64,000 nt of DNA from Bdellovibrionota bacterium (lineage in GTDB: Bacteria; Bdellovibrionota; Bdellovibrionia; Bdellovibrionales; JAMPXM01): contig CAUJGS010000025.1 in assembly GCA_963170185.1 (NCBI GenBank), positions 22,350 to 86,349 on the forward strand, read 5' to 3'. The position numbers and the translations under genes were made by a program. Positions 9,143 to 17,310 of the stretch are shown piece after piece (position 1 is the stretch's first letter; each line of letters begins with the position of its first letter). The notes beneath the pieces are model-generated. The model saw only the letters and a list, made by a program, of their open reading frames with translations. It did not search any database and had not been told where the DNA came from.

Positions 9143-9928
9143 CTATGCCGCCTTCTTCAGAGTCGCGCGCTCTTTAGGAAGCAAATACGACTTGAGAGAT
9201 TCCTCGACGATCAAAGGGTGCTTCTTTAAGCGGATGAGCTTCACGCCTTCGATCACCATCATGCGAATGTTGTAATCCATCTTCGTCAGCTTCGTGAGAT
9301 ACTCGCCAAGCGGTAGAAAAATGAAGTTCGCGACAGCGATACCGTAAAGTGTCGCGACGAGCGCGATCGCAAGCGACGGACCAACCGACTTGATCGCGTC
9401 CGACGACCCAAGACCTTGCATCATCGCCACAATCCCCATAACCGCGCCAAGAAGACCAAAAGCCGGCGGGAACTTGGACATCGTTTTGAAAATCTCCGCA
9501 TCTTGCTCGTAACGATGAAAGTGCGTCATCGCACGCTTCATCAAGATCGTATCAAGCTCTTTTGGCTCAATTCCCCCAGCCGCCATCAGCTCGAGAGCTT
9601 CTTTGAAGAACGGGTTCTTCACGGTTTTGGACTTTTCACCAATTGCCGCGGGATTGTCGCGATAGGCTTTCGCCACTTCGACAACCTCTTTGATAAGGAT
9701 GTCGTAACGATCGACTTCGTTTTTCAGAACTCGAGTAAAGAACACCTTCGTCATGTTCAACATGCTGGCGCCACCAAACGAAACCAGCCAGGCGGCGAGT
9801 GTGCCACCGAGAACGATTAGCGCCGCGTGATAATCCAAAAAGACTTTGTATTCCTTGGTCGACGTGAGCGCCGCACCAAGAAAGACAACAAGGGAAAGGA
9901 CGAGACCGATTAACATCGAGATGTTCAT
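9143..9928 (-). CDS. motA: MotA-family stator protein
   Basis: A 261-residue membrane protein with four predicted spans: ~1-22, ~33-55, ~153-175 and ~185-210. A long cytoplasmic loop lies between spans 2 and 3. The conserved MotA/PomA features FPPAFGLLGAVMGIV and VGPSLAIALVATLYGIAVAN hold the two functional prolines and the pore-lining helix. The loop, which in MotA contacts FliG, is rich in charge (HFHRYEQDAEIFKTM). With MotB it forms a 5:2 ion-driven torque generator in the inner membrane. It is the first gene of the motAB pair. The intergenic space shared with nadA is 132 bp, and I saw no convincing sigma-28 site for it. Confidence 0.95.
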   Translation of the reverse strand: MNISMLIGLVLSLVVFLGAALTSTKEYKVFLDYHAALIVLGGTLAAWLVSFGGASMLNMTKVFFTRVLKNEVDRYDILIKEVVEVAKAYRDNPAAIGEKSKTVKNPFFKEALELMAAGGIEPKELDTILMKRAMTHFHRYEQDAEIFKTMSKFPPAFGLLGAVMGIVAMMQGLGSSDAIKSVGPSLAIALVATLYGIAVANFIFLPLGEYLTKLTKMDYNIRMMVIEGVKLIRLKKHPLIVEESLKSYLLPKERATLKKAA

Positions 9929-10025
9929 GTCTAACTTTTCGGAAATCCTAGGTACTTTCTAATGCGACCGCTAAACAATCTGGACCACGAGGCCTTCCAA
10001 AAACCCTAGACCGGACCAAGATCCC

Positions 10026-10054
10026 TTGACCCCGCCAGTGGGAAACAAGATAAC
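10026..10054 (+). promoter_or_regulatory. Putative sigma-70-type promoter of nadA
   Basis: TTGACC at 10026-10031 and GATAAC at 10049-10054 are separated by 17 nt. The expected start of transcription falls at or beside the nadA ATG, and no Shine-Dalgarno sequence lies in the 20 nt before that ATG. Leaderless translation is therefore possible. The evidence is sequence pattern only. Confidence 0.4.
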
Positions 10055-10060
10055 CGCGAC

Positions 10061-11047
10061 ATGGCGAGCCCCGACGTGCTTTTGAAGAACGAAATCCAGG
10101 AACTTCGCAGCAAACACGATGCGCTGATTCTGGCCCATTACTACGAAGATGGCGCGATCCAGGACCTCGCCGACCATGTCGGAGACTCCCTCGCCCTGGC
10201 GCAGTGGGGTCAACGGGCCGACAACCCGGTGGTCTTAATGGCCGGTGTCGTTTTCATGGCCGAAAGCGTAAAGCTGCTCTCGCCCGGAAAACGCGTGTTG
10301 GTTCCGGACCTCAAAGCGGGGTGCTCGCTCGTCGACCACTCTCCGTACCGGAAGTACCTCGAGTGGCGCCTCAAATACCCGGACGCGATTTGTCTCACCT
10401 ACGTCAACTCAAGCGCCGAGGTAAAAGCGATCACCGATGTCTGCGTGACCTCATCGAATGCCGAAAAAATCGTGAACGCGATTCCGAAAGATCGACGCAT
10501 TCTATTTGGTCCCGATCGCAATCTCGGCCGCTATCTTTCAAAAAAACTCGGCCGCGAAATGATTCTCTGGGAAGGCTCGTGCGAAGTACACGTGCTCTTC
10601 TCCTCGCGCCGCTTGCAGGAACTCAAACTGCGCTATCCAGAAGCTTTGGTGATCGCGCATCCCGAGTGCGATCCGGCGATTCTCGCAGAAAGCGACGTCA
10701 TCGGTTCAACCTCGCGCCTTCTCGACGAAGTGACGAACAATCGTCAACGAAAGCAGTTCATTGTCGCGACCGAACACGGCATTCTTCACCAGATGCAACG
10801 CGCCCGCCCGGATGCGGAACTGATTCAGGCTCCGGCCGAAGGCTCCTGCGCCTGCAATGAATGCCCGTACATGAAACTCAACACTCTCGAAAAAGTCCGG
10901 GATGCGCTCAAAGGTCTCTCTCCAGAAGTGACTGTGCGTAGCGATGTGCAGGCTCTGGCGCGCGTAAGTCTCGAACGCATGATGGCCATCACCGAGGGTC
11001 GCCCTGTCGAGTGGCCTACCACCTTCAAAGATCCCGGTCTGAAATGA
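10061..11047 (+). CDS. nadA: Quinolinate synthase
   Basis: A 328-residue protein of normal NadA length. It condenses iminoaspartate with dihydroxyacetone phosphate to quinolinate in de novo NAD synthesis, using a [4Fe-4S] cluster. Visible signatures are LAHYYEDGAIQDLADHVGDS near the start, PDLKAGCSL (Cys88), EGSCEVH (Cys174) and a C-terminal cysteine group CACNEC (Cys263, 265, 268). These supply the three cluster ligands expected of the family. HPECDP and GSTSRL are also typical. No ribosome-binding site is visible before ATG 10061. The stop overlaps the ATG of the next gene by 4 nt. nadB and nadC are not in the window. Confidence 0.97.
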   Translation: MASPDVLLKNEIQELRSKHDALILAHYYEDGAIQDLADHVGDSLALAQWGQRADNPVVLMAGVVFMAESVKLLSPGKRVLVPDLKAGCSLVDHSPYRKYLEWRLKYPDAICLTYVNSSAEVKAITDVCVTSSNAEKIVNAIPKDRRILFGPDRNLGRYLSKKLGREMILWEGSCEVHVLFSSRRLQELKLRYPEALVIAHPECDPAILAESDVIGSTSRLLDEVTNNRQRKQFIVATEHGILHQMQRARPDAELIQAPAEGSCACNECPYMKLNTLEKVRDALKGLSPEVTVRSDVQALARVSLERMMAITEGRPVEWPTTFKDPGLK

Positions 11048-11709
11048 GCCCTGCCGATGGCGATCTTGCAGCTTGGTTGAAAGGCCGACTTGCCGATCCT
11101 CTCGGACTCACCCAAGCTATCGTCTCGCTTTCCGAAAACTGGAGTTCCGAGGCCAACGAGCACCGGCTTGCAATTCGAACAGCGGTCGCCGAAGCACTCC
11201 GGTCGTCGAACTCCAAAACGTCCACACAAAACGAGAAAGATCTCGACGGCTTGTCTGACCTTAGTAAAATTCCTCGCCTTCTCGGACACGCGCTTTCGAT
11301 CTCGCATTGCCCCGATCTCGGCGGCTTTGTGCTTGTTAAGAACTTTGAAGGGACGATCGGGTTCGACGCGGAAATCTCCTCGCGCATCACGGTGCCCGTC
11401 GCGACGCGCGTTTTGCCCCACGCAAGCGAAGCATTTCTTCGAGAGCGGCTTCAAGACGACGATACAGCCACGCCTGCGACCTCGGTCGCGACCTCAATCT
11501 GGACGGCGAAAGAGTCCGCCATAAAATGTTTCGGGAACGCCTTTGCGGATCGAACTCTGAACTACACAAATGTCGAACTGATCTCCCTAAGTTGCGATCC
11601 GAGACTGGGGTTTACTTTCACGGCGCGTTTTGAAAATCACTCCGCCCGAGGTATTCTCGCCTCGAATTTACATCGCAGCTTTGCACTGGCTGTTCGCAAT
11701 TCTTCATAA
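11044..11709 (+). CDS. 4'-phosphopantetheinyl transferase-like protein
   Basis: A 221-residue protein starting at ATG 11044 in an ATGA overlap with nadA. The PPTase superfamily signature is present in order: SISHCPDLGG (~85-95), IGFDAEI (~105-111, Mg2+-binding acidic residues) and WTAKESAIKCFG (~153-164). The family transfers phosphopantetheine from CoA to carrier proteins. The layout suits a small Sfp/AcpS-related cytosolic enzyme. The sequence is divergent outside these motifs, so the carrier protein cannot be named. Coupling to nadA is unusual; it may be a housekeeping arrangement rather than a functional link. Confidence 0.75.
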   Translation: MSPADGDLAAWLKGRLADPLGLTQAIVSLSENWSSEANEHRLAIRTAVAEALRSSNSKTSTQNEKDLDGLSDLSKIPRLLGHALSISHCPDLGGFVLVKNFEGTIGFDAEISSRITVPVATRVLPHASEAFLRERLQDDDTATPATSVATSIWTAKESAIKCFGNAFADRTLNYTNVELISLSCDPRLGFTFTARFENHSARGILASNLHRSFALAVRNSS

Positions 11710-11814
11710 TGTTTCGCGAAACTATCAAGATGTTCGACAGCACCATCGCAGCCGCCGCTAGTTTCGTAACCTTCTGAAAAACTGGGGCTTCTTGCGGCGC
11801 CGTCTCATATCGAG

Positions 11815-11841
11815 ACGCGAATTTTCGCGTTCTTTTCGGTT
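11815..11841 (+). terminator. Putative intrinsic terminator of nadA-PPTase
   Basis: ACGCGAA (11815-11821) and TTCGCGT (11824-11830) form a 7-bp stem with a very short loop, followed by TCTTTTC. It overlaps a second inverted repeat, CGTCTC-N5-GAGACG at 11801-11817, so alternative pairings are possible. The position fits termination about 100 nt after the PPTase stop. Confidence 0.45.
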
Positions 11842-11906
11842 CCCGTGAATGTCTCTCAACTTAGGTCCGGCGATCTCCGAAGAGTTATTAAGACAGCGAG
11901 GTAAAC

Positions 11907-12335
11907 ATGGCTGACAAAAAAACTGCACGACTCAAAGCCTCACCAAAATCTGGTCAGGACGCCCATCACCACCGGGCGGCGCGTGAGGATCTCGAGCCAC
12001 TTTCTATTCGAGGCCTCACCTCGATCGACCACATGACACTGCTGGCGCGCAAGGGTTTGCTCATTGAAGCCTCAACGACAGGGTTCTTGCTTGAAATCGA
12101 ACGACGCGATCTCGCACCTAAAACGTTTCGCGACTCTCTAAGCCTAAAAGAACTCGAAGGCGACAAAGTCTATCTGATGATCGATGCGATGAATTTGGAA
12201 ATTGGCGGCACCATCACTCGCACAAACCGTGTGAACAAGGACCGATGGCAGATCGCCGTGGACTTCCGCGAAGATGCTCCCGAGTATTGGCGCGAATGCC
12301 TTCTCGAACTACTGCCACGACCCGGCGGCTTCTAA
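11907..12335 (+). CDS. PilZ-like domain protein
   Basis: A 142-residue soluble protein preceded by GCGAGG at 11898. The first ~35 residues are basic and His-rich. The rest has a compact beta-barrel pattern: KGLLIEASTTGFLLEI, then LEGDKVYLMIDAMNLEIGGTI, then WQIAVDFREDAPEYWRECL. This resembles a PilZ domain with the (D/N)xSxxG element reduced to STTG. PilZ proteins bind cyclic di-GMP and control motility or surface functions, but the arginine pair needed for the nucleotide is not clearly placed. It may be a degenerate PilZ or a look-alike. No operon partner is evident. Confidence 0.5.
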   Translation: MADKKTARLKASPKSGQDAHHHRAAREDLEPLSIRGLTSIDHMTLLARKGLLIEASTTGFLLEIERRDLAPKTFRDSLSLKELEGDKVYLMIDAMNLEIGGTITRTNRVNKDRWQIAVDFREDAPEYWRECLLELLPRPGGF

Positions 12336-12344
12336 AGGTACCTG

Positions 12345-12998
12345 CTACAGTTCGACGAAACCGGGGAGCGTCGATTCGCGCATGAGCACGATCGAATAGT
12401 GACCGGGCAAGAACCAGCTAATCGCTTCCGCGATTCCGGCATGCTCCGCCTCAGGCGGTGATCCGAGAGATTCCAACGACACCGCCAGATCCCATCGCTT
12501 TTGATCTTCGCTCACCATCAAAACCTTGGGAGCCAAGACTTTCTGTTGGCGCAAGAACTCGCGCATAATCACTCGCACATCTTTTGGAAGGTAGGCTTCG
12601 CTTGGCGGCCCGGCGTACACCTGCTGACCGTCCTTCAGATCCACCGGCCCCGTGCTTGGTTTTTCCAGGCGTGTGAAAAACTCCCCGCGCTCGCGCAAGT
12701 TCCAAATCATGCCATAGGTGACTACATAGTCCGGGATCGGTTTTTCCGGATTGATGACGACTCCCACGCCCTGCGTGACTAGCCACTGCGCGACCTTCAA
12801 AAAAGGCTCGTCGCCATCCGTTGCAACCAAGAGGTACGGCCAACCATCGGGGCCTGCGACTGGCGTGTCGTTCACGATACGCAACTGAGCTTGCGGCAAG
12901 GCTTTGAGAAAGCTCTCCTCCCAAGCCTGATCGCGCTTGGAAACAGGTACTTCCGTTAAACTTTTGAGGTCCATCAAGTCAGTTTCATTTAGGCTCAT
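12345..12998 (-). CDS. Conserved-looking cytosolic protein of unknown function
   Basis: About 217 residues from ATG 12998; other in-frame starts are 13031, 13028 and 12974, and none has a clear Shine-Dalgarno sequence. There is no signal peptide or membrane segment. The middle alternates hydrophobic strands and acidic turns (PYLLVATDGDEPFLKVAQWL; GVGVVINPEKPIPDYVVTYGM), which suggests an alpha/beta fold. The C-terminus is rich in aromatic and aliphatic residues (ISWFLPGHYSIVLM). I do not recognise the family. It converges on the PilZ-like gene with only 9 nt between stops. Confidence 0.7.
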   Translation of the reverse strand: MSLNETDLMDLKSLTEVPVSKRDQAWEESFLKALPQAQLRIVNDTPVAGPDGWPYLLVATDGDEPFLKVAQWLVTQGVGVVINPEKPIPDYVVTYGMIWNLRERGEFFTRLEKPSTGPVDLKDGQQVYAGPPSEAYLPKDVRVIMREFLRQQKVLAPKVLMVSEDQKRWDLAVSLESLGSPPEAEHAGIAEAISWFLPGHYSIVLMRESTLPGFVEL

Positions 12999-13186
12999 GG
13001 CGCGCCAAGCTAGAGGGCGTGAACACATCAAGCAAGCAAGAAAACCCCTTTATCCACAGACTTTCTGTCATGTTCTGTCGCGGCAGCGCTTCAATTTTTC
13101 TTCGACAAGAAATGCTCGTCGACAACGTTCCGCCAGAGGAGGAGTCTACCCCTTACATTTTTTCATAGCGCACGAGGGGGTACGCG

Positions 13187-15769
13187 ATGAACTCGAACGG
13201 AATCGTAAAGATTTTCCTGACGTCGGCTACGGTCCTGACCGCAGCTTCACTAATTGGTGCCTGCACAAAGGCACCTTCAACCGCAGCTCAGGCAAAACCC
13301 GACATGGTCTCACAAATCACGTCAGGGGTTCGTCGCGATGAGCGACCAGAAACTCAGGCCGCGCTCAAAGCCCATGCGAAAATCGCGAGCCTCAAGTCCC
13401 GCTACCTCGCAAGACCGAAGGCAGACGGTTCGACGAAGTCTCACATGGAGCTTCATCCCGCTTTCCAATCGACGACGAGTCCGATCGTTTCAAGCACCGT
13501 GAGTTTCGCTCGCGCTGCGATTCTTGATCGTGTCTTCTTGTACGGAACAGATCTTCAATACTCATCGGTAGGCGAAGACGGCGGCATGCTCTTGCAGTCG
13601 ATGGCCGTCGGTCACGCGACCGTGCGCTTTCAGATCCTGGGCGACAAACTCCAGCTTCTCGCCGAAGAAAAGTATCGCTTCCAAAGCGATATCAATATCC
13701 CACTTCGTCTCGTACATGAATGGCCGATCATCGCGACGTCGCCCGACACACTGACCGTCAAGATCGAGTCCGCTTCACCTGTGCTCGGTGGTCTCTTCGG
13801 TTCCGAAAATCCCGCTCGCACAACATGGGTTCGCTCCGTCGAGTACGTTGCCGACGGCGACTACCTGCTCATCGAATCTTCGGTGGAACTTGCGGATGGC
13901 AAAGTCGCCGAATTCATGGAGAGCGTTTTCCCACGCGAAACCCTGGTGAAAGACGCGCCGGCACCTCTTTTCGATGACGCCTCGATGGAACCCTTCGCCA
14001 GCCGCTTCGGTTTCCTTAGCGACTCAGTCTGGATGACACTTCCAGGAAAGGGCCGCGTAAAAACTGCGGTCGCCAATCGCTTCCTGATTCCGGCCGCGGG
14101 GAAAACCGTCGACTGGTACGTGACACCCAATGTTCCTGCCGAGTTTTTGCCAGCTATTCGCGACGGCGTTGAGGGCTGGAACCGTTACTCGCAAAAAATG
14201 TGGGGCCGCGACTTCTTGCGCTTCAAAGGTGTTTTGCCCAAAGGCGTGAAAATCGGAGATCCGCGTTTCAATGTCATCAACTGGGACTCCGTCATCGACG
14301 CAAGCTCGGCTTACGAGTCGCAAGCAGCCGACCCCGAGACCGGACTACAGTCGCATTCGTTGATCTATCTCCCTTACGCGTGGATCAAAATCGGAGAGGA
14401 GTTCTGGAACTCCAGCCAACTCACGCAGGATAAGTCCGAGGTGCTAAAAGAAGCTCTCGACAAGATCCACTTCCTTGGCCGCAAAGTCGAAGCCCGTTGC
14501 TTCAACGAAGGCGCCAACGCCGTTCATCCTGAAATGCTGAACAACCCCCGCAGCTTCGCAAAAGAACTCTTGAAAGGCGTTCTTTTCCACGAGGTCGGAC
14601 ACGCCCTTGGCATGGCTCACAACTTCAAAGGCTCGCTCGAGTGGGACCCAGACGTACCGGGCTCGCTCTTCACGTCGTCGATCATGGAGTACAACCAGTA
14701 CCAGATCGAAGGCGGAGCATTCGACACCTTCAGCACGGAAACCCAAAACGGTGCAGGTGGCCCACTGCTTGAGTACGACCGCCAAATCCTTTCTGTTCTG
14801 TACAACTCGGCAAAAGACATCGCGCCAACGGACCGCGTAGTTCCGCATTGCAGCGACAGAGCCGCTGATTCCACAGCGGGCGGAGTTGATCCGTTCTGTA
14901 TCCGCTACGATGCCGGAAAAGACCCAAGCCAAACTCTCGAACGCACGCTCGCGCTCGTTCAAGATCCGGCTGCCACGTTTGGAAAAACAAAGAGCATGGC
15001 CGCTGCTATCGGAGCCCTACAGACTGGCTTTCCTGATCCGGCGACGGTTCAAACCGAACAACAAGTTCGACTGATCGAACTTGCCTACCAGACAAAAGTT
15101 CTTGCGACCGCGCAGTACTATCTTTCGGCCGGCGCACAAGGTTTGAACTACATGATGCTGCAAAACCTCCGCGCACTTCAGATCTTCCGCGCAGGAGCGG
15201 ACCCTGTCGGAATCAGTCCGACCGATCTCCGCATCCGCGTTGCCAACATCATGGATCAAGTCATGAAAATGGAGAACTTCTCTCCGGCGACGAAAAAGGA
15301 GCTCGAACGCATCGGCGACAATTCGATGCAATGGCTTCGTTCGACAGCATGGTACAGCACGGCGGCTGCCGATGTTCGTCAGAGCCGCGAAGATAGCCTT
15401 CGCCAAACAGCGACCCGTGCGTTGACCACGCTCGAAACGACGCTCTTGCCCCGCATTCGTGCGCGTCAAGTTGGCGCCCTACGTGCCAATCCAAACGCGC
15501 CGTTCTTCTTGGCGCCGCAAGCCGATTACGAAAAGAAAGCGCTCGAGTGGTTGGAACTCACGCTTGTAACCGGCCTTCCTTCGGGAGGAGCTTATTCGGT
15601 TGCCGAGCGCCTTGCGGCCGCTCAGAGTCTCGCGACATTCGTACTCAACCCAGAGGCCGAAGAACTGAAAGAAAAAGCTCAGGAAAAAGTTCGACTCGAA
15701 ATCCAGTCGGCGCCGTCGGCGCCAGAGCGCCAAGCTCTACGCGCGATTCTCGCCGCTTTGGAATCATGA
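13187..15769 (+). CDS. Secreted zinc metalloprotease (metzincin) lipoprotein
   Basis: An 860-residue protein with AGGGGG upstream. Residues 1-26 are a lipoprotein signal ending LIGAC. Residues ~60-290 form a beta-rich N-terminal region. The zinc site is H468-E-V-G-H472-A-L-G-M-A-H478, the extended HExxHxxGxxH of metzincins. It is followed about 25 residues on by SIMEYNQY, which supplies the Met-turn. This layout resembles the large DUF5117/DUF4953-type zinc-dependent proteases. The C-terminal ~300 residues are helical. The product should be lipid-anchored and cleave protein outside the cytoplasm. Its stop overlaps the msrC start (ATGA), which implies co-expression. Confidence 0.9.
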   Translation: MNSNGIVKIFLTSATVLTAASLIGACTKAPSTAAQAKPDMVSQITSGVRRDERPETQAALKAHAKIASLKSRYLARPKADGSTKSHMELHPAFQSTTSPIVSSTVSFARAAILDRVFLYGTDLQYSSVGEDGGMLLQSMAVGHATVRFQILGDKLQLLAEEKYRFQSDINIPLRLVHEWPIIATSPDTLTVKIESASPVLGGLFGSENPARTTWVRSVEYVADGDYLLIESSVELADGKVAEFMESVFPRETLVKDAPAPLFDDASMEPFASRFGFLSDSVWMTLPGKGRVKTAVANRFLIPAAGKTVDWYVTPNVPAEFLPAIRDGVEGWNRYSQKMWGRDFLRFKGVLPKGVKIGDPRFNVINWDSVIDASSAYESQAADPETGLQSHSLIYLPYAWIKIGEEFWNSSQLTQDKSEVLKEALDKIHFLGRKVEARCFNEGANAVHPEMLNNPRSFAKELLKGVLFHEVGHALGMAHNFKGSLEWDPDVPGSLFTSSIMEYNQYQIEGGAFDTFSTETQNGAGGPLLEYDRQILSVLYNSAKDIAPTDRVVPHCSDRAADSTAGGVDPFCIRYDAGKDPSQTLERTLALVQDPAATFGKTKSMAAAIGALQTGFPDPATVQTEQQVRLIELAYQTKVLATAQYYLSAGAQGLNYMMLQNLRALQIFRAGADPVGISPTDLRIRVANIMDQVMKMENFSPATKKELERIGDNSMQWLRSTAWYSTAAADVRQSREDSLRQTATRALTTLETTLLPRIRARQVGALRANPNAPFFLAPQADYEKKALEWLELTLVTGLPSGGAYSVAERLAAAQSLATFVLNPEAEELKEKAQEKVRLEIQSAPSAPERQALRAILAALES

Positions 15770-16245
15770 CCAAAACCGAAACCTACCGAGAGCTCTACCT
15801 CGAGCTCTCGGGTCTTCTGACAGACGACTGGCTTTCCAATCTTTCCAACTTCAGCTCTGCGGTGTTCAATAACCTGCCCGATCTGAATTGGTGTGGCTTC
15901 TACCTAGTTCGCGAAAGCTTTGGCCCCAATCACCTCAAGCTTGGCCCCTTCATGGGACGTCCGGCTTGTCTCGATATCCCCTTTCACCGCGGCGTTTGCG
16001 GCCAATCCGCCAGCACGAGAGCCGTCGTTTTGGTCGAAGATGTACACGCTTTCCCTGGTCATATCGCATGCGACGAACGTTCTCGTTCAGAACTGGTTGT
16101 CCCCGTAATCGCCAACGGAAAGCTGATTGGCGTTTTCGATATGGACTCTCCAACCGTGGCGCGCTTTGATTCGACAGATGCCGAGGAAACCGGCAAGCTG
16201 ATCGCACTTCTCAACGAGAAAACAAAGTGGCCAAACAGCATCTAA
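15766..16245 (+). CDS. msrC: Free methionine-(R)-sulfoxide reductase (GAF type)
   Basis: A 159-residue GAF-domain enzyme starting at ATG 15766, inside the stop of the metalloprotease gene. It reduces free methionine-R-sulfoxide. NWCGFYLV and LGPFMGRPAC are typical. The three functional cysteines are C68, C78 and C102, with the same 10- and 24-residue spacing as Cys84/94/118 of E. coli MsrC. The C-terminal GVFDMDSP motif is also conserved. It is cytosolic and belongs to oxidative-damage repair. The next gene begins inside its 3' end. Confidence 0.95.
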   Translation: MTKTETYRELYLELSGLLTDDWLSNLSNFSSAVFNNLPDLNWCGFYLVRESFGPNHLKLGPFMGRPACLDIPFHRGVCGQSASTRAVVLVEDVHAFPGHIACDERSRSELVVPVIANGKLIGVFDMDSPTVARFDSTDAEETGKLIALLNEKTKWPNSI

Positions 16246-17249
16246 GAACCTTAGGACTCTCCCTTTTCCTTCACACGCTTTTAGTGCTTCTTTTTGCCTA
16301 TCGCTCGGAGAAAACTCCTGTTCGGCCTCCTTTGAAGCCGGACACTAACCCACTTGCTGTCGAACTTACCGAGTCACCCACTACCTCGACAGCAAGTCGC
16401 CCGCACGCTGCCAGCGGTTCAAACCGGAGTTCCGGTAAGACGCCGCCCTCTAGTGAAAACGGAGAGCCGCTTCTGCTTGGCGGCGACTTTCTTCGGCAGA
16501 ACCTGGCTACGCGTTTTAGCAAACCCACGTCTCAACCGGGCGAAGACTCGGATCAAGACAGCCAAGAGCAATCCGGTTCCGGTCACGGTTGGTCACCTGC
16601 CACCCAAGAGACCAACCGAATGACGATCCAGAAGACGCTCGAGACTCTTCCGTTTTTCATGACCCTTCACTCACGAGTAAATTCCGTTTTGGTTTACCCA
16701 GACGACTTCTCAAGACAGCGAATCACTGGTCGCGTACGGATAGAGGTCGAACTTGGTCGAGATGGTACCCTCAAACGGTTTCTCACTTCGACCACCGACG
16801 ACCGTCTCCTACAAACTTATTGCTTCGCGCTTTTGCTGCAAACTCTCGCACGCCCACTTCCCTCAAGAGCCCATCTCACGGAAGGGGAATCGATCGCGGT
16901 TTCTTTTGAGTTCGAATTTCACGCCCGTATCGTAGGGGCACCAAAACGTGGGTTCCCGACGGTGATTCAGAAAAACCACCTAGCCTTCGGCCGCGAGAAC
17001 GAAGTCGATCCCATCGTCACCGAGCGCATTCAGGAGATCTTCACCCACTATGTGCCACCAATCGTTCCGCTTCCTGGTGGGGTCTACATCGATTTCGTCA
17101 TGGCCTATCAGTTCATTCAAAATATTATGAACGACGCCCCGACGGAACGAGAACAGCGGGCGTCCCGAATAGAGACTTTGCACGAGGATCTGCGTCGGTT
17201 TGTTCGAATCGGCAGTTCTCCTACGCCTACAGCGACGCCTGAGTCTTAA
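16227..17249 (+). CDS. TonB/TolA-like energy-transducer protein
   Basis: A 340-residue protein that begins with GTG inside the end of msrC (19 nt overlap). One N-terminal membrane anchor (~8-26) is followed by a long Ser/Pro/Thr-rich linker (~30-130). Residues ~150-235 form a TonB C-terminal-like fold: YPDDFSRQRITGRVRIEVELGRDG, then the helix LLQTYCFALLLQTL. The remaining ~100 residues are an unassigned extension ending in a Ser/Pro/Thr tail. TonB proteins couple the inner-membrane proton gradient to outer-membrane transport. No ExbBD pair is adjacent; the TolQR-type pair at 62.7 kb belongs to another operon. Confidence 0.65.
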   Translation: MAKQHLRTLGLSLFLHTLLVLLFAYRSEKTPVRPPLKPDTNPLAVELTESPTTSTASRPHAASGSNRSSGKTPPSSENGEPLLLGGDFLRQNLATRFSKPTSQPGEDSDQDSQEQSGSGHGWSPATQETNRMTIQKTLETLPFFMTLHSRVNSVLVYPDDFSRQRITGRVRIEVELGRDGTLKRFLTSTTDDRLLQTYCFALLLQTLARPLPSRAHLTEGESIAVSFEFEFHARIVGAPKRGFPTVIQKNHLAFGRENEVDPIVTERIQEIFTHYVPPIVPLPGGVYIDFVMAYQFIQNIMNDAPTEREQRASRIETLHEDLRRFVRIGSSPTPTATPES

Positions 17250-17310
17250 TCTTTAAATTATAAAGAAATTAACTTTTTATATCTACCAGAATTGATATCC
17301 TCTCTCGATC

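Noticed and set aside
9929..10060. Possible sigma-28 promoter upstream of motA
   Set aside because: The best match (TCCGAAAA with a poor -35) has wrong spacing or few matches.
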